64,000 bases of DNA, taken from assembly GCA_016785225.1 (NCBI GenBank), contig JAFBJZ010000772.1, positions 1-64,000 of the forward strand, written 5' to 3'. Numbering within the stretch: the first letter of the stretch is position 1; the number at the start of each line of letters is the position of its first letter. A program made the position numbers and the translations under genes. Under the pieces are notes generated by a model, which was given only the letters and a program-made list of their open reading frames with translations, was not told the DNA's origin and ran no database searches. Origin of the DNA: Psettodes erumei (Eukaryota; Chordata; Actinopteri; Pleuronectiformes; Psettodidae). This document shows positions 13,081 through 25,487 of the stretch, piece by piece.

Positions 13081-13349
13081 AACAAATTCAGATTATTAAT
13101 ATAACATATGATCAAAAAAGTAAAGTCTGAGCTGCCTGTTAAGATTCAAAGCACTTAAACTTAGCCCCACCTTAAGTGATTCTTACGCATCAATGCATCA
13201 ACAAATTGAATCCCCTTTTTATATATCATTTTTAAATTTGTTATCCTGCATAATAACCACTGTTGGTGTGCACTTTTTTAAAAAGTATTGTAATTTTGAT
13301 GGTAGAGGAAGAGAGATCAACATCTCCAACTGCAATACAGTTCCCTGTA

Positions 13350-16300
13350 ATGGACCGTAACCCATCACCACCCCCTGAAACAGCTGATGGAGAGGAGGAG
13401 GAAGATTTGGACGCCATTGGAGACACTGTGTACAGCAAGCACTGGCTTTTCAGCACCCTGACTCGTCTCATCCATGTAGGCATGCTGTTATTGCTAAGGT
13501 CAAATATGAAGCATTTCATTAAGCACTCAAAGGGAATGTGGGTATTCATATTTTAGTTAATTAGTTTAGGTGGAAAATTGCAGTTAATCATAGTCTTAAC
13601 CTATCTGGAAAAGCTGACACAGTTTGGTATTTCTGAGCATGGACAACGTTGTTGTTGCTACTTGATCCCGCCAAAGCCACTGCCACCATGTGTTTGTAAA
13701 ATGGCCATGTCTTTCAGATGGTTACGGAGAATTCAGAGGAGAACTGTGAAGGTCAAATGCAGCTCCCAGATGATGATGAGGAAGCTCTCTGTAGAGTCTG
13801 GGATATGGCAATGGACAAGGTAGAGTTATTTACCTTTGCCCCATAAATTCTTTGGTTACACATGATTTTCTTCACCAGGGTGTGTGTGTTGTGCTTTAGA
13901 AATATGTCACTCTGTTAGTCGAACCTTTCATGAACAATGCAGTTGTTGTTGAATGAATGGTATTCATGAAGGTAACTGCAACCAAATGGATTGGAGCTGT
14001 GTAGTGCATTAGGGATATTTGCAACAACTCTCTTCATACAGTTGTGTTTTATTAGTCTTATTTATGAAATTAAAATGGTTAACAGAATGTTTATTCTGTA
14101 GATATTTTTCCTATTTTGTAGATTAGTTAGTGGTACAATTTTGACTTTGAAATTATTATTTAGCCTGTCCTAAATGATATAAATAGGGTGTATTCATGTA
14201 AGGTTTATATATTTCCTAATGACTGTGTATTCATCAACAACATATAGGACGTGGCTGGTTTTCTGCAGGAATTCAAAGCTACAGATATTCTTCTCGGGGT
14301 GATAGCCAAATCTCGTTGCCCACGTCTCACAGTGAGTGGAATCCTTTCCAGTATTATGCATTCTGTGTCAAAGTGTATTTAATTGTTAATGCTGTCTTTT
14401 GGGGCTGAGAGAATTCCCATGACAGGTCATAGCTTTTCCTTATGCTCCTTTCTTAGGAAATCTGTGTGGGAATCCTTGGGAACATTGCTTGTTTTCTTGA
14501 CACTTGTGTGACTCTCAGCCAAAATGAAGACTTAGGGTGGGTAGTAGACATCACCTCTAAAGTTCATTTGAGAGATCTGATGCTTTCTACTTAATGCAAT
14601 TCCATATGGGTCCACAGTACTGTGCTGTTGCTTCTTCTTGGAGATGCCGATCCTCCGACCCTTCTGGAAACAAGCAGGTGGCATTTGCATTTTTGTACAA
14701 ATCTTAGACAAAGAGACAGAGAGAAGTATTAATGGTAATGTTAATCCCTTCTGATTATGTTTGCAGATTGCTGCTGACCTGTGTCTCTCAGAAAGATGTT
14801 TGCTCCCTGTGGCTTCAGCGAATCCGACAGCAGAAGTCTGTGCAGACTCACCTTTGTTTCATCATGTGCAGTTCTACCAATAGTAATTTGCATTTACTCA
14901 TTTCTTTCTATATAATGAGCTGGTAAAGTTTGACTCATGTATAAAAATGATGATGAACTATTAACTCAAAGTCCTGCTAAGCTGTTTATCTTAAGTATTT
15001 GTGAATGTATGTCTGCTTTTTAAAATAGTCTTTATAAGTAGATACACTGTGCATTTTACAGCGGACCTGCTTGAGAAAGTCGGAGAGCTGGTTGACAAAC
15101 TGTTTGACCTTGATGAAGAGCTGATGAAGAGTTGGATCACAGCTCAACCAAGTCAGGAAAAGGAGGAGGAGGAGAAGGAGGAGGATGATGAAAACCGTTT
15201 GGATGTGGCCTCATGCCTTCTTGAGGCAGCCAAGCAGCTTCGGTTGGAATCTGAAATTTTAATTCATTCAGAATGTTATTGGACTTTTAATCATATGTTT
15301 ATTGATATAAGTGGAAGTGTTTAAAGTAGAGGTAAAAAAAAAAAAGACCAGTTTACTGAGTCTTCGTGAATGTGAAAGTCAGTTATACCATTCAAGTGCA
15401 GAGAATTTTAGAATTCAAAGCACCAACTATGCAAATACTGGATAATAACAAGTGTCATTTTCTCTTTGAACACACTTTCTGGTGCAATGCACCCACTCTC
15501 TTGTTATTCATATTTGTATATTCATATTTAGTTAATGCAATGCACTGGTAATTTGTTGTTCTTGATGTTGTCACATAAAACAGACCTATTATTAATTATT
15601 AGTCTGATACAGCAGAGTAAAAACCAAATACATTATATTGTTGACCCTCAGCATTCAACAGTATGTTAAACATATATATATCTGCATTGTTTTCGCAGAC
15701 AAGACAGTCCAAATGGCTTAGAGGTTTACCTTCATGCCCTTCAACTCCTCACCACCATAGACGAAGGTGTTCAGGTTTTTGGTAAGACTGATTACACTGA
15801 GTTCAGCTGCTGGCCTGCCATCTCAAATTTTAAGGTGTTCACCATAGTTGTCAACTCAAAAAATGAGCTCTTAAGAGACAGGACTTCATTTTATCATTTG
15901 TTCCAGCTGCCCCTGTTGGACCTGGAAAAGCAGTGTGGGATTTTGTTTGTGAGGTCGTATGTGAGGACCTCTGTCAGCCAAATGATCTACCGGTTGTCCT
16001 GCAGGAGCAGAAGGGCATTTTGGTTCAGGCATTTTCTGTGCTTCACGCACTTTACAGGTGCCATGATCAATGGTCCAGTAAAAGTGACACAAGTAAGTTT
16101 TCTAACATATGCACTGTTCAATCTAATTAATGCCAGTCGATTGTCTTGTTTGAAGTGGGTACATGGCCAACAAAAGCTCAGGAATTAAAAGGAATGTTTT
16201 ACACACAGTTGCTTTTTTCTCCAAAAACTGCCTTTAAATTTCTGTATTTGTCCTCTGAGAGGCTGTCCAAAACAGTCACAGATTGACACTCTTGTCTGTG

Positions 16301-17602
16301 TTGACATTTAGTACTATGGTATGTCTTATACTGTTAAAGTGTTATGTGAAAATAATAAAAGAAAAAAACCAAACACATCTGCTCAGATTTGGTATTGACA
16401 AATATGTACAGTACACTTCTCTTCTTTTCCTCATTTTCCGTTTCATTGTGTCTAGTATCTTCTGTCTTTTGATTTACAGGTCCGCCCCTTATTGCAACCG
16501 TTTTGCGGGTTCTCCAGTACCACAGTGATTGCAATGATGGTACCAGTAAAGAAGGCACAAAAGATGAACAGCTGCAGACTCTAGCAGCAATAACAGCTGA
16601 ATTCCTAGCTGACATATGCAATCAGATTCCCAAGGTAATGCCACCAAAGCGACACTCATTTTCCCACATCACCAAAGTGTTTACTGAGATTCTTAAATGC
16701 ATGAGGAAAAATTGTGAACCAGAACTTTATATTTACTATTTAAAGGTCAGCGAACTGTCCATCCTGTTTTTTGTTCTTCATAGGACACTGTGGCAGATTT
16801 AGTGAAGAAAGGTGTCCTGACAGAAAAGACTTGTCTCACAGCTGCGGACAGTTTACTCCCCAGCTTCAAGACTTCAGTAAGTGCCTCCTCCAAACTGTTT
16901 AAGTAGATCAAGGCATGCCTTACCTTCAGCTATGGAGTAAATAGAATGAGACGACAACGCACACTTACAGAGCCACACGCAGATGCCACACACGATGCAC
17001 ACACCCCAAGGTTGTCAAGCAAGGCACAATGACACCAATTTACAGTTGTAACAGTTTGAGTTGGAATATAAATAATCCTGTTTTTCATTCAGGTTCATTA
17101 TGAAATCCCAACAATAAAAGCATTAATACAATCGATTAGTCACTTGACTGAAAATTGTATGACTAATTTATGCATAATTCAATTCAAATGTATTTATCAG
17201 ACTTTTGTTGTTACAGCACCTAAAATTTGACAAATTTTTTCGATTTCAAATTGTTGTAAGTGGAATAACTTTCCAATGTTGGTGAGACAAAATAAGTTAT
17301 TATAAAATATCATTGTAGACTCTGGTAACTTGTGATTTCTCGTCCGCATAGGAGTATCTTGATGGTCACATGTGCAAACTGCTGCTAGTAATGCCACTGT
17401 TTCACATAAAGGATTTATTTTTGGCGCTTGTGTCAGGTTAGGAGGTGTGATGGACTGCCACCATACACCACTAGCTCCTGTGGAAAATAAACATCATGTT
17501 TCCACCCTTGTTCCCCATGTGTAGCTTCAGCACCTGCAGTTCATGTTGTCAGAGACTGATCCCCAGTTGGCAGACGTGGTCAGGAAACAGTTTCCTGATT
17601 GA
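13350..17602 (+). CDS. saal1: Serum amyloid A-like 1 (SAAL1)
   Basis: SAAL1 (SPACIA1) is an ARM-like protein linked in mammals to cell proliferation. Twelve coding exons join to 447 residues (human about 474): 13350-13475, 13718-13819, 14248-14331, 14457-14536, 14618-14677, 14767-14882, 15062-15242, 15699-15781, 15907-16092, 16480-16634, 16784-16876, 17525-17602. The start MDRNPSPPP is the same as I recall for human SAAL1, followed by TVYSKHWLF. Later conserved stretches include KSRCPRL, ICVGILGN, KVGELVDKLFDLDEEL and VLQEQKG. The exon from 15062 holds a Glu/Lys-rich run (residues about 195-205). An upstream non-coding exon probably ends at 12782. The 15242 donor is weak (GTTGGA), but it is the only one that keeps the conserved frame KQLRQDSPNGLEVYLH. 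Confidence 0.96.
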
Positions 17603-18124
17603 GGAACACCTAGCAGATCAGTGTCCGGCATTCATCCAGACTCCCACCACTGCTTTTTATAGTGGGCTGTATTTCCTCTGCAAAGATCCTGCTTCAAGTC
17701 AGACTATTTGCATTTCCACACGGAATACTCTGGTGTCACACCATCACTATTGTGAGCTGTTCTTGACTAAAGTCTGTCAAAGTTGAAAATTGTTTTGAGA
17801 ATTCTATTTTTGTATGAATTACATATTGTCTTTTTTAATGAAAACAGTATGTGGTCATAAACTTTTACTGAAACCTTTTTTTTTGTCATGGCTGGATGCA
17901 CAAGCCTCAAGCAAACAGCAAGAACAGTCTGTGAAGAGGTGCTTCACTTTTTCAACCCAAAGTATCAGAATCAGATTCAACACAGAAAACAAAGTCTAAA
18001 GATAGTTATAATCATACTAATAGTCTTCAGCGGACTGTCTTTTGCGTTTTAATCATTGAATGTCTCTGTAAATTTACAGAGTATTTGCATACAGTCAGAT
18101 ATTTTCTCTGTATTTAAAAATGTA

Positions 18125-18130
18125 AATAAA
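18125..18130 (+). other. saal1: Poly(A) signal of saal1
   Basis: AATAAA lies about 520 bp after the stop codon at 17602 in an AT-rich 3' UTR. It is the first canonical signal after the last exon. Confidence 0.5.
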
Positions 18131-21013
18131 ACTCTGGTACAGTGAATCTCCTAGTGTCGTGTTGTACCTTTTGACAATTACATTGGTTTTGGCTCTACAT
18201 TTTTGTAAATTTTTGTCAACAATGCTGATTATTTGTTAAAGGTTAAATGCCTTCATCACAATGTATATACTGATTTTGTTAATCCATTGTTTTTTTTATA
18301 TGATGGATATATACATTTCGATATAAGATGAAATTGCATTGAATGTGTTTTGAGTCACCTTTCCAAGCATATGAGTAATGGTGCTTATGCTAATGCTGAT
18401 GACAACATCAAGTGTTTACCAGAGGGTGACAGTCACTCGGTAAGGACAATAAAATTAGATGAAAGCCTTGAGCCTGGCAACAATGAACTCATTTGGTTTC
18501 CAAATGCACCATTTCGCCCACTCATGGAGAAGAGCAGGACAGCCTGCGCATTTCCAGCAAGGTTACGAAGGCTCTGTGAATGTAGCAGCTTTTTAATTAA
18601 AGCTTGGATTGATATGTAGAACACTCTTTCTAATGGAAATCCTGAGATGGTCAGAGTGTACGTGAGACAGAGATCACCCTATGGGGAGAAAAAAACTGTC
18701 TATTTTAATCCTGCTATCGCCAGACATGTTCGGAACCTCGAAGTAGACTTTTGATGCACATAGTAGGTGGCCGCTGCCTTTGGATCTGCGAGTCATGTTC
18801 TGTTTGTGTTGTAAATGACTTGAATGATGAAGATGTAATCATGCTTGGCCTTTTAAGATTGCTTTTGGCCAGTGACTTGCACTTTGCAGGCTTGCTCTGT
18901 CTTCGGGCCTTGCTCCCAGGCATTTCATGTCATTGAGATCAGGGTGAAGACCAGACGTTTCCTGCTGCCCTGCCAAACTTCATTGTCAGTCTGCCGCTCT
19001 TCATAGCAGCTTGATATGATCTGACTCCTGTGAACACAACACAGCCGGCCCAATCCTCCTGTGGCTGGTGCTTTGTACACATCAATGACGCCAAAGCATG
19101 TCAGGCCTGTCTGACGCTGATGCCAGATGTCAGTTATTTCTTTTTCTGTTTACATCTTCCCACACAAACTAACCTGCTGTTCTTTTAAATGACCTGACAT
19201 TTTGCCATGCAGTGAAATGTAATCTATTTTGGTCTCACGTCTGTATGAAAATTCACATCTGTTCAAAGTCCTTATGTAACAGAGAAAAGATACATCACTT
19301 CCTCTCACATAACATGACTGTGAAGTTGTTGAATATTATTTGAATTATTATTTATTTGGGACATTTTACTAAGGTTAACTTTTGGGTTAATAAACAGTTC
19401 TTCCACAACAAGAAATAAGGTTCAGCCTGTGGGATGAAAACGCATTTTCTGCTGATAAGGCCGAGATGATGGAAGACAATCCGTCATTCAACGTGAACAG
19501 AGCAGTTTTTCTCAGGATATTTTTTGCTTTTCATTTTCCGTGACTCAGACTGATCTGTCTGGGATGAGTGGACCATCTAAGTTCAGCCTTTGTATGTGTG
19601 TGTGTGTTTGTGTGTGTAAAATCCCTGACACTGGTGGAGTACCTGTTGCTGGGCGAGCAGGAGGGATAATGAAGGGATGAAGAATGCGTGTGCAGTGTCA
19701 CGTTCCCTCTCCTTTGATTCTAAGGCCGGGCCTATTCACAAACACCTGGCCAAGGCGTGTTAATAAAGACACATGATGCTGTTGGGTGCAATCAAAGCCC
19801 CCTTCAGCTCATTTCCTGAGTTCCCTGGCTTTCTATCTCTTGTCAACAGAATTACAATGAAACTTTCCCCTTCGTGATCCCTGAATATCAAAGACATTGA
19901 CGTTTCCTGCTCACAAAAAGTGATGCGATGACGTCAGTGTTTGCGCTTGCCTTAACTTCCTCTTCTGCTGCTTTAACTAGCTTAGATGTTGACATTGTAA
20001 CCACCAACAAGGATACCATACAGCATGTCACCTTTGTCGATTGCAGTGCAATACTATTTTTCTCACACTGTCACCAACACAATGTAATTCATGCAGAGGA
20101 AGGAATATTTCCAACAATAATCTTCCTCAAGGCCTGTGGCTCAGTGTCGGTTGTGAACGGATCCTGAGCATTCTAAAAATCAACAAAAATGTGGATTAAC
20201 AGATATCAGTCTATACACAAATAATGAAAAACATTGGTGTGTTACTATTTTAATGAGGCAAGCAGCTTTCTTCTTTCTTTTGAACAGATGCAGGACCTTT
20301 TTTTACATTTACTATTTCTGATTCTTACAGATAAGATAAGATACATCTTACAGATAAATAAATGTGTTAAAAGTATAAATGTACCATGTTTCATGTTAGC
20401 CAGTCATCAAAATATGATATATATGTCTCATACATATATATATATATATTATCTGAAATATGAAGGCATTAAATTGCTTCCTGTAGTTAGAAAGAAACTC
20501 TGGGAATAATGTGGCGAAAGGCATGAAATTTAATTTAACAAATACAACTATGCTTAATTAATAAGTGAATTAACCTGTGTGGCATTTGGAGATAAAATAT
20601 ACTCTAATAATACACCTGGTATTTAACATGCAAATATCACTTTTACATGATTAGTTTACATTATAAATAAACAAAATATATTCAAAATATTTCCAGATTA
20701 ATTACATGATACTTTCAGAGACCATTTTTAATCAAAATCAAAATGGAATCAATTTTAATCAAAATTGTGTCTTTTTTTCTTTTTTACTTTTTCTGTATAA
20801 TATATATTGTTTCTCTTATGAATGCAGCAGGTGTTTATGGGCACAGCTCTATCCTGTCGTGTTCTTGTGTACACTGACGCCTGTCATCAAGAGGCATATG
20901 TTGCTGTTTGTTCTGCAATGAAAGAATTGGAGCTAATTAAAGAGACGGAGTCCCACCACAGGAAGCGTACGTAGGCAGACCATTCACTGTTCTGATTAGT
21001 TAGTTGTTCAAAC

Positions 21014-21142
21014 ATGGCTCAGGATCAGGTGAAAGACTGGAATTCTGTTGATGAAGTGCTATTAGAAGACCTTGAATTTTCTGGAAATTCAAATAACATT
21101 AATCAGGAGCAGAGAGGTTGCCTGAACATCCTGCTGAAGTAG
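21014..21142 (+). other. Short acidic open frame of unknown nature
   Basis: ATG to TAG encodes 42 residues beginning MAQDQVKDWNSVDEVLLEDL and ending NILLK. It is more protein-like than neighbouring random frames. It could be the first exon of a lost gene or a transposon fragment. No splice donor in frame was assigned and I do not recognise it. Confidence 0.2.
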
Positions 21143-23398
21143 CAACCCACTGCTGCCTTTTTTCTAATATTCTGGTAACACATATAGAACCAAAAGAAAA
21201 GACGCCGGGCGCCGCATTATCTGTTCTTTAAAAAGCATTAAAATATTGTGAATGCGAAAATTATCAAATGAATTGGACATTGAATAGCAAGGAAAGCTAC
21301 ATATATATCGTACTTTCCAAAGTATTCCCTGTTTGATGGCTTTTATTTTTTTGTTAACCTGTTTTTCTGCTTTTGTAATGTGTTATATCCATCCTTTTTT
21401 TTTGGATGGGGCGGTCAAGTCAAATTACCCATTTGAAAATATTTGAACAAAGAGTAGCAAGTGTGGATGTAATTAATCACAGACTTAAGCCCAGAAAGAT
21501 GTGCATATGTCCTGTCTTTGAGCAACTCACTGAATTGACACTGTGACCTCTGACTTCCCCGTGGAGAACACAATGAACACACACTGTGTTGTAATATTTA
21601 TAATATAATTTATCTTCTATGTGCCCAGTGAGATGTAGTGCAGTTTTAAGCTCTAACACCGTCTAATTCTCATGTTGGGCAATTTCTTTGTGCCATGGGT
21701 GAGATTAGCCAGAGAGATTTCTTGCAGCTTGATGCTCAGACAAAATAAATCCCTCTGATTGAAGTGAACAGAACTGGGGCAGAGTGGCCACAGTACAGTT
21801 CTCAAACAATCAAGACACATCTACAAACACAGCATCTCCTCTTCACAAACCTCCACAGACTGATCAAGGAATAAGAGCCTGTGCATTGGTGCTTAGAATA
21901 AAAAACTCACTATGAACAAGAACTGGTTATTCCTTATCAGATTTCTTTTGAGCATTAAAAGATGCAAACTTTCCACTGTTAGTGTCTTTAGAAGTAGGTT
22001 ACATTTCAGTAACGAGATGCGTGAATGTATTGAGTGCTCCCATTATCTGACCGTAGAAGTGCTGGAGCTGCAAGAGATCAATATTAGTGTAATTGAGGAT
22101 TTGACCTCATCAATAACTAGGGAAAAATTTGTGTACAGTACATGCTTACTTGTTTTATTAATACAAATTAGCTTTTCACACAATTATATTGCACTATATC
22201 TCTGTTGTATTTGGACTACTGTGGCTAAGAATGAATTTTACTCTTGGAAAAATGTTTATTAATGGATGAATTGTTGCGTCACCTTATCTCATCCTTGAAG
22301 GTAATTATCCAGAGACCACACTAGGTAGCTGGGTCACCAGGAGAGCGAACCACAATGAGCAGTCTTATTCATACTGCACTCTCTCACTCTTGTCAAAGTA
22401 CTCATTGGCTTAAAGCATCTCAAAGCACCTGTGTCAATTACCTTGTGAATAGCAGAGACAGCACGAGCCACATCATTTTATTTATTAGAGTCAGTGCTGA
22501 CGGTTTAAACATACTTTAATTCTATTTTAAAAAATCATATTAGAGTTAGTGTATTCATAATCACTACTGAAAAACCATCTGCTGGATAAAAAAGAGAGCA
22601 TGATTTGTATGCTGCATGAAATTTAATGAGACTCTGAACATGACATTAAATGAAAGAGATCTGATCCAGGAGCTGTCAAGACATGAGGAGATCAAAACAC
22701 ATGGCCAGAGCAACTGCTGCATAAAAGTGATGTTGTGGAAATGTATTTCTAAGTAGATTTGGATGTGCTTGATGCTGCTCTGTAGGAGCCCACCTCTGTG
22801 TTTAGGCTTTCATGAAAGGAACAGTTCGTTACTGACCTCTTAACAATGACATGGTCATTCCATTCAGCAGGCTTTGTCCTTTTCCTGCTTTTTCTTTCCT
22901 CTTGATATAGAAGCAAACCTCACTGACTGTTATAGGAAAAAACAATCAAACCTTTTTCCATGTTTTAGTCAGAGAGTTAACATGTATAAGACTATAAGGT
23001 CCACAATGCTGTTTGTGTTGCTTAAGGCAGCAGCAGTGTGGTTAACTGTTTGTGACGTTCACTGACGTATGCTGGTGCCAGTGAGCGAGTTTGTGTGAAG
23101 TCTCATTTTCTTGTCCTGTCAGATGTTTTCACCACATTTTGAAAAGACAAGTTTCCTCTATCCAGGCTAAGGACAATATGAAATAGCTACCTTATATTTT
23201 ATATGTCAGAATAAAGAGAATTGGCACATGTGTTTTATCCAGAGTTGATAGAGAAAATTTTAACAAAGGGAACCAGTTTATCAGTTTTACTGTTTTATAC
23301 CTTTTATTGTGTTCTTGGCTCTCGTCACCTTCGGGTTTGTATCATATTCTTGAATTGTATTATTTTATTCTTTGTTATCTCTTCAGCATTTTCTCCTT

Positions 23399-23455
23399 CG
23401 CTCTGTTGTAACAGGTGCTATATTAATAAGGTTTTATTATTATTATTATTATTAG
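23399..23455 (+). repeat. LINE-like 3' tail ending in an ATT microsatellite
   Basis: The sequence runs through ggtgctatattaataagg into a (ATT)n run. A tail of the form GGTGCTATATAAATAAA followed by a short simple repeat is a pattern I know from the 3' ends of teleost LINEs. The assignment is from memory and no family is claimed. Confidence 0.45.
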
Positions 23456-23574
23456 ACTTAATTATTAATTGATAATAATTTAGTCAACAAAATAAATGTG
23501 CACAATTTCCCAGAGTGATGATAGCTTCACACTGCTTGATTTATCTATATTTATCATTATGTTGTGTTGGTCAG

Positions 23575-23700
23575 AAGTGGTGGGAGACAGGAATTATAGG
23601 GAGAGAGAGTAGAGAATGACATGCAATGGTGTGGCAAGCTGGGGTACGAACTGGGGCTTACATCCATGTAACCTAATGCAGTAACCACTACAATGCTATA
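23575..23700. repeat. Decayed SINE-like element with tRNA-like motif
   Basis: The stretch tgggagacaggaattatagg, then agagaatgacatgcaatg, then ggggtacgaactggggctta followed by aaccactacaatgc matches the layout of a repeat common in percomorph genomes. That repeat ends in a degenerate tRNA-like box (GGGTTCGAACCC type) and a CACTACAATGC/GAGCTA region. Identity is from memory and decay is considerable. Confidence 0.4.
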
Positions 23701-25323
23701 ATTATCCAACAAAAAAGTAGCAATTCAGTTTTTAAAAGGTGATGTCTGAAAATGTTTGCAGTTTTTGCTTGACCTTTAAGAAATTCACCATTATCAAAAT
23801 TATTGTCGATTAAACTGGTGTTGTAAAGTTGCCAGAAATTTCTTTTGATCAAATTAACAATTGATCAACTGTTGCTAACTATTTAATCTGTAAATTCCAT
23901 TATATAGCCATCAGAAATAACACAATCACTAATGCAGTCTTTCTACAGACAGCTGTAAGATGATATATACTGTAGTTTGTTTGCTGGGTTATTATTTGTA
24001 AGTGAGACTAACACTGCTAAGAAACTGTTAGCAGCAGTAACCTGGGGCTTAAATTATGTATGTATATTGTGTTAGTGCATTAAAGCAGAAATGGTTGCCT
24101 TCTATAGGTGGAAGTGATAAATATCTTAATCTAACAGCCAGGTAAACATGGAGTTGGGGGGTTGCTTTATGAACAATACACACTACTACATGTATTGCAG
24201 CAGAGCATTGATTGTTCTGTCAATATGAATGTTGCCAGATGTGTTTTAGAGCACCAGAACAGACAGGCGCCTACATAATAGTAAATTATACCTTTAAACT
24301 GATCTATTTTTACAATGCTTTACCATTCTGAAACATGACTGGATAATGAAAGATTAACCTTACCACTGCTCTGCCTAACTTAATACCCACGAGCAGATCT
24401 GAGTTCAGCTCCTAAGAGGAGGAAGTTCCCTTCACCGCCTCCTCAGTTGTGTAAAGCATCTGTCCATGTCACGAGTAACACAGGTCAGGACCACCTGAGA
24501 CCGACAACATGTGCTTTGGCCACATGTACTGTATCACCGCATTAGAGCTAAAAGTAATGGCTGAGAGACAGACATCTCACCTGTCCTATATTTGAAGTGA
24601 CTAAATCTTTGAGAATGCTGGTGTTATCTGGTTAAAGTAATGAGGTCTCTAAGGTTCAGTGCTCCCTTGTCTTGATTCTACTTGCAGAGGCCTCCAGTGC
24701 CTTTCCCACTGATTGTCTTGATCTTATTAAAAGGCTCATGGTGTTAAAGAAAGGAAAACACGCAGATTATTCGTGATATGTGCACGAGAACCCAGAGGTG
24801 CTTACAGTGCAAGGGAATGGATTTTGAAAAGGGGGGCATGTTTGGATCACTGCACAATGAAGACGGGTGGGCTACATCTGAATCCTCTTAAACCTTGACC
24901 TCTGCTTAGTCTCAAGGTGTCAGCAAACAAGGAGAATTAACCACTTGTGCTAACATGAGCAGGTCTGAGTCCACAGTGAATTCTTATGCCTGCATCCAAT
25001 TTAAACATGCCCATCTGAAAATGACTACAGGTCTTTCCATATTTTTGTTTGAACTGTTATATGCTTGCAGATGAGTGATGATTTCTATCTTTTTTGTAAC
25101 AAATGTTGCACTTATGACTTTCTCAAATAAACTGTATATGACATCATTAGAAACAATTTAATCATTTGTTTTATACTCTCAACAGTAAAACCACAGTTTG
25201 TGACTGATCTCACGGAAGTGGCTCCAGGACTTTGGGTGAAATAAAAGATACCCAGTTTTACACTTTTTTTAACCACCTAATGACGTGAGCGATGCTGCTC
25301 TTTTTCCATTTGCTGCTGTGGGT

Positions 25324-25330
25324 GAGATTA
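25324..25330 (-). promoter_or_regulatory. tph1: Possible OTX/CRX site upstream of tph1
   Basis: GAGATTA on the plus strand reads TAATCTC on the minus strand, a K50-homeodomain type motif, about 160 bp before the tph1 ATG. Pineal and retinal tph1 expression depends on such factors in vertebrates. A seven-base match alone is weak evidence. Confidence 0.25.
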
Positions 25331-25487
25331 TTGCCCCCTCCTATGTCTCTGTGTAGTTAAATAGCAAAGCGCGCTGCTTCCCGGGGAAGACAGCCCTACT
25401 TTTCATAGGGGAGGTTATTTAAATATCTCACCGACAAGAGCTACATAAAAAGGGCCAAAAAGAAAACTAAACATAAAAAGCTGTAAC

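Larger units (their letters stand above)
18131..25487. other. Intergenic region between saal1 and tph1 (7.4 kb)
   Basis: No gene recognised. It holds an AT microsatellite near 20432-20449, a short acidic open frame at 21014-21142, a LINE-type 3' tail ending in an ATT run at about 23399-23455 and a decayed SINE-like copy at about 23575-23700. The last few hundred bases should contain the tph1 promoter. The remaining open frames lack splice or homology support. Confidence 0.6.

Noticed and set aside
23620..23700. Possible tRNA gene from the box-B-like motif gtacgaactg
   Set aside because: No cloverleaf can be formed; better explained as a decayed SINE-like repeat.
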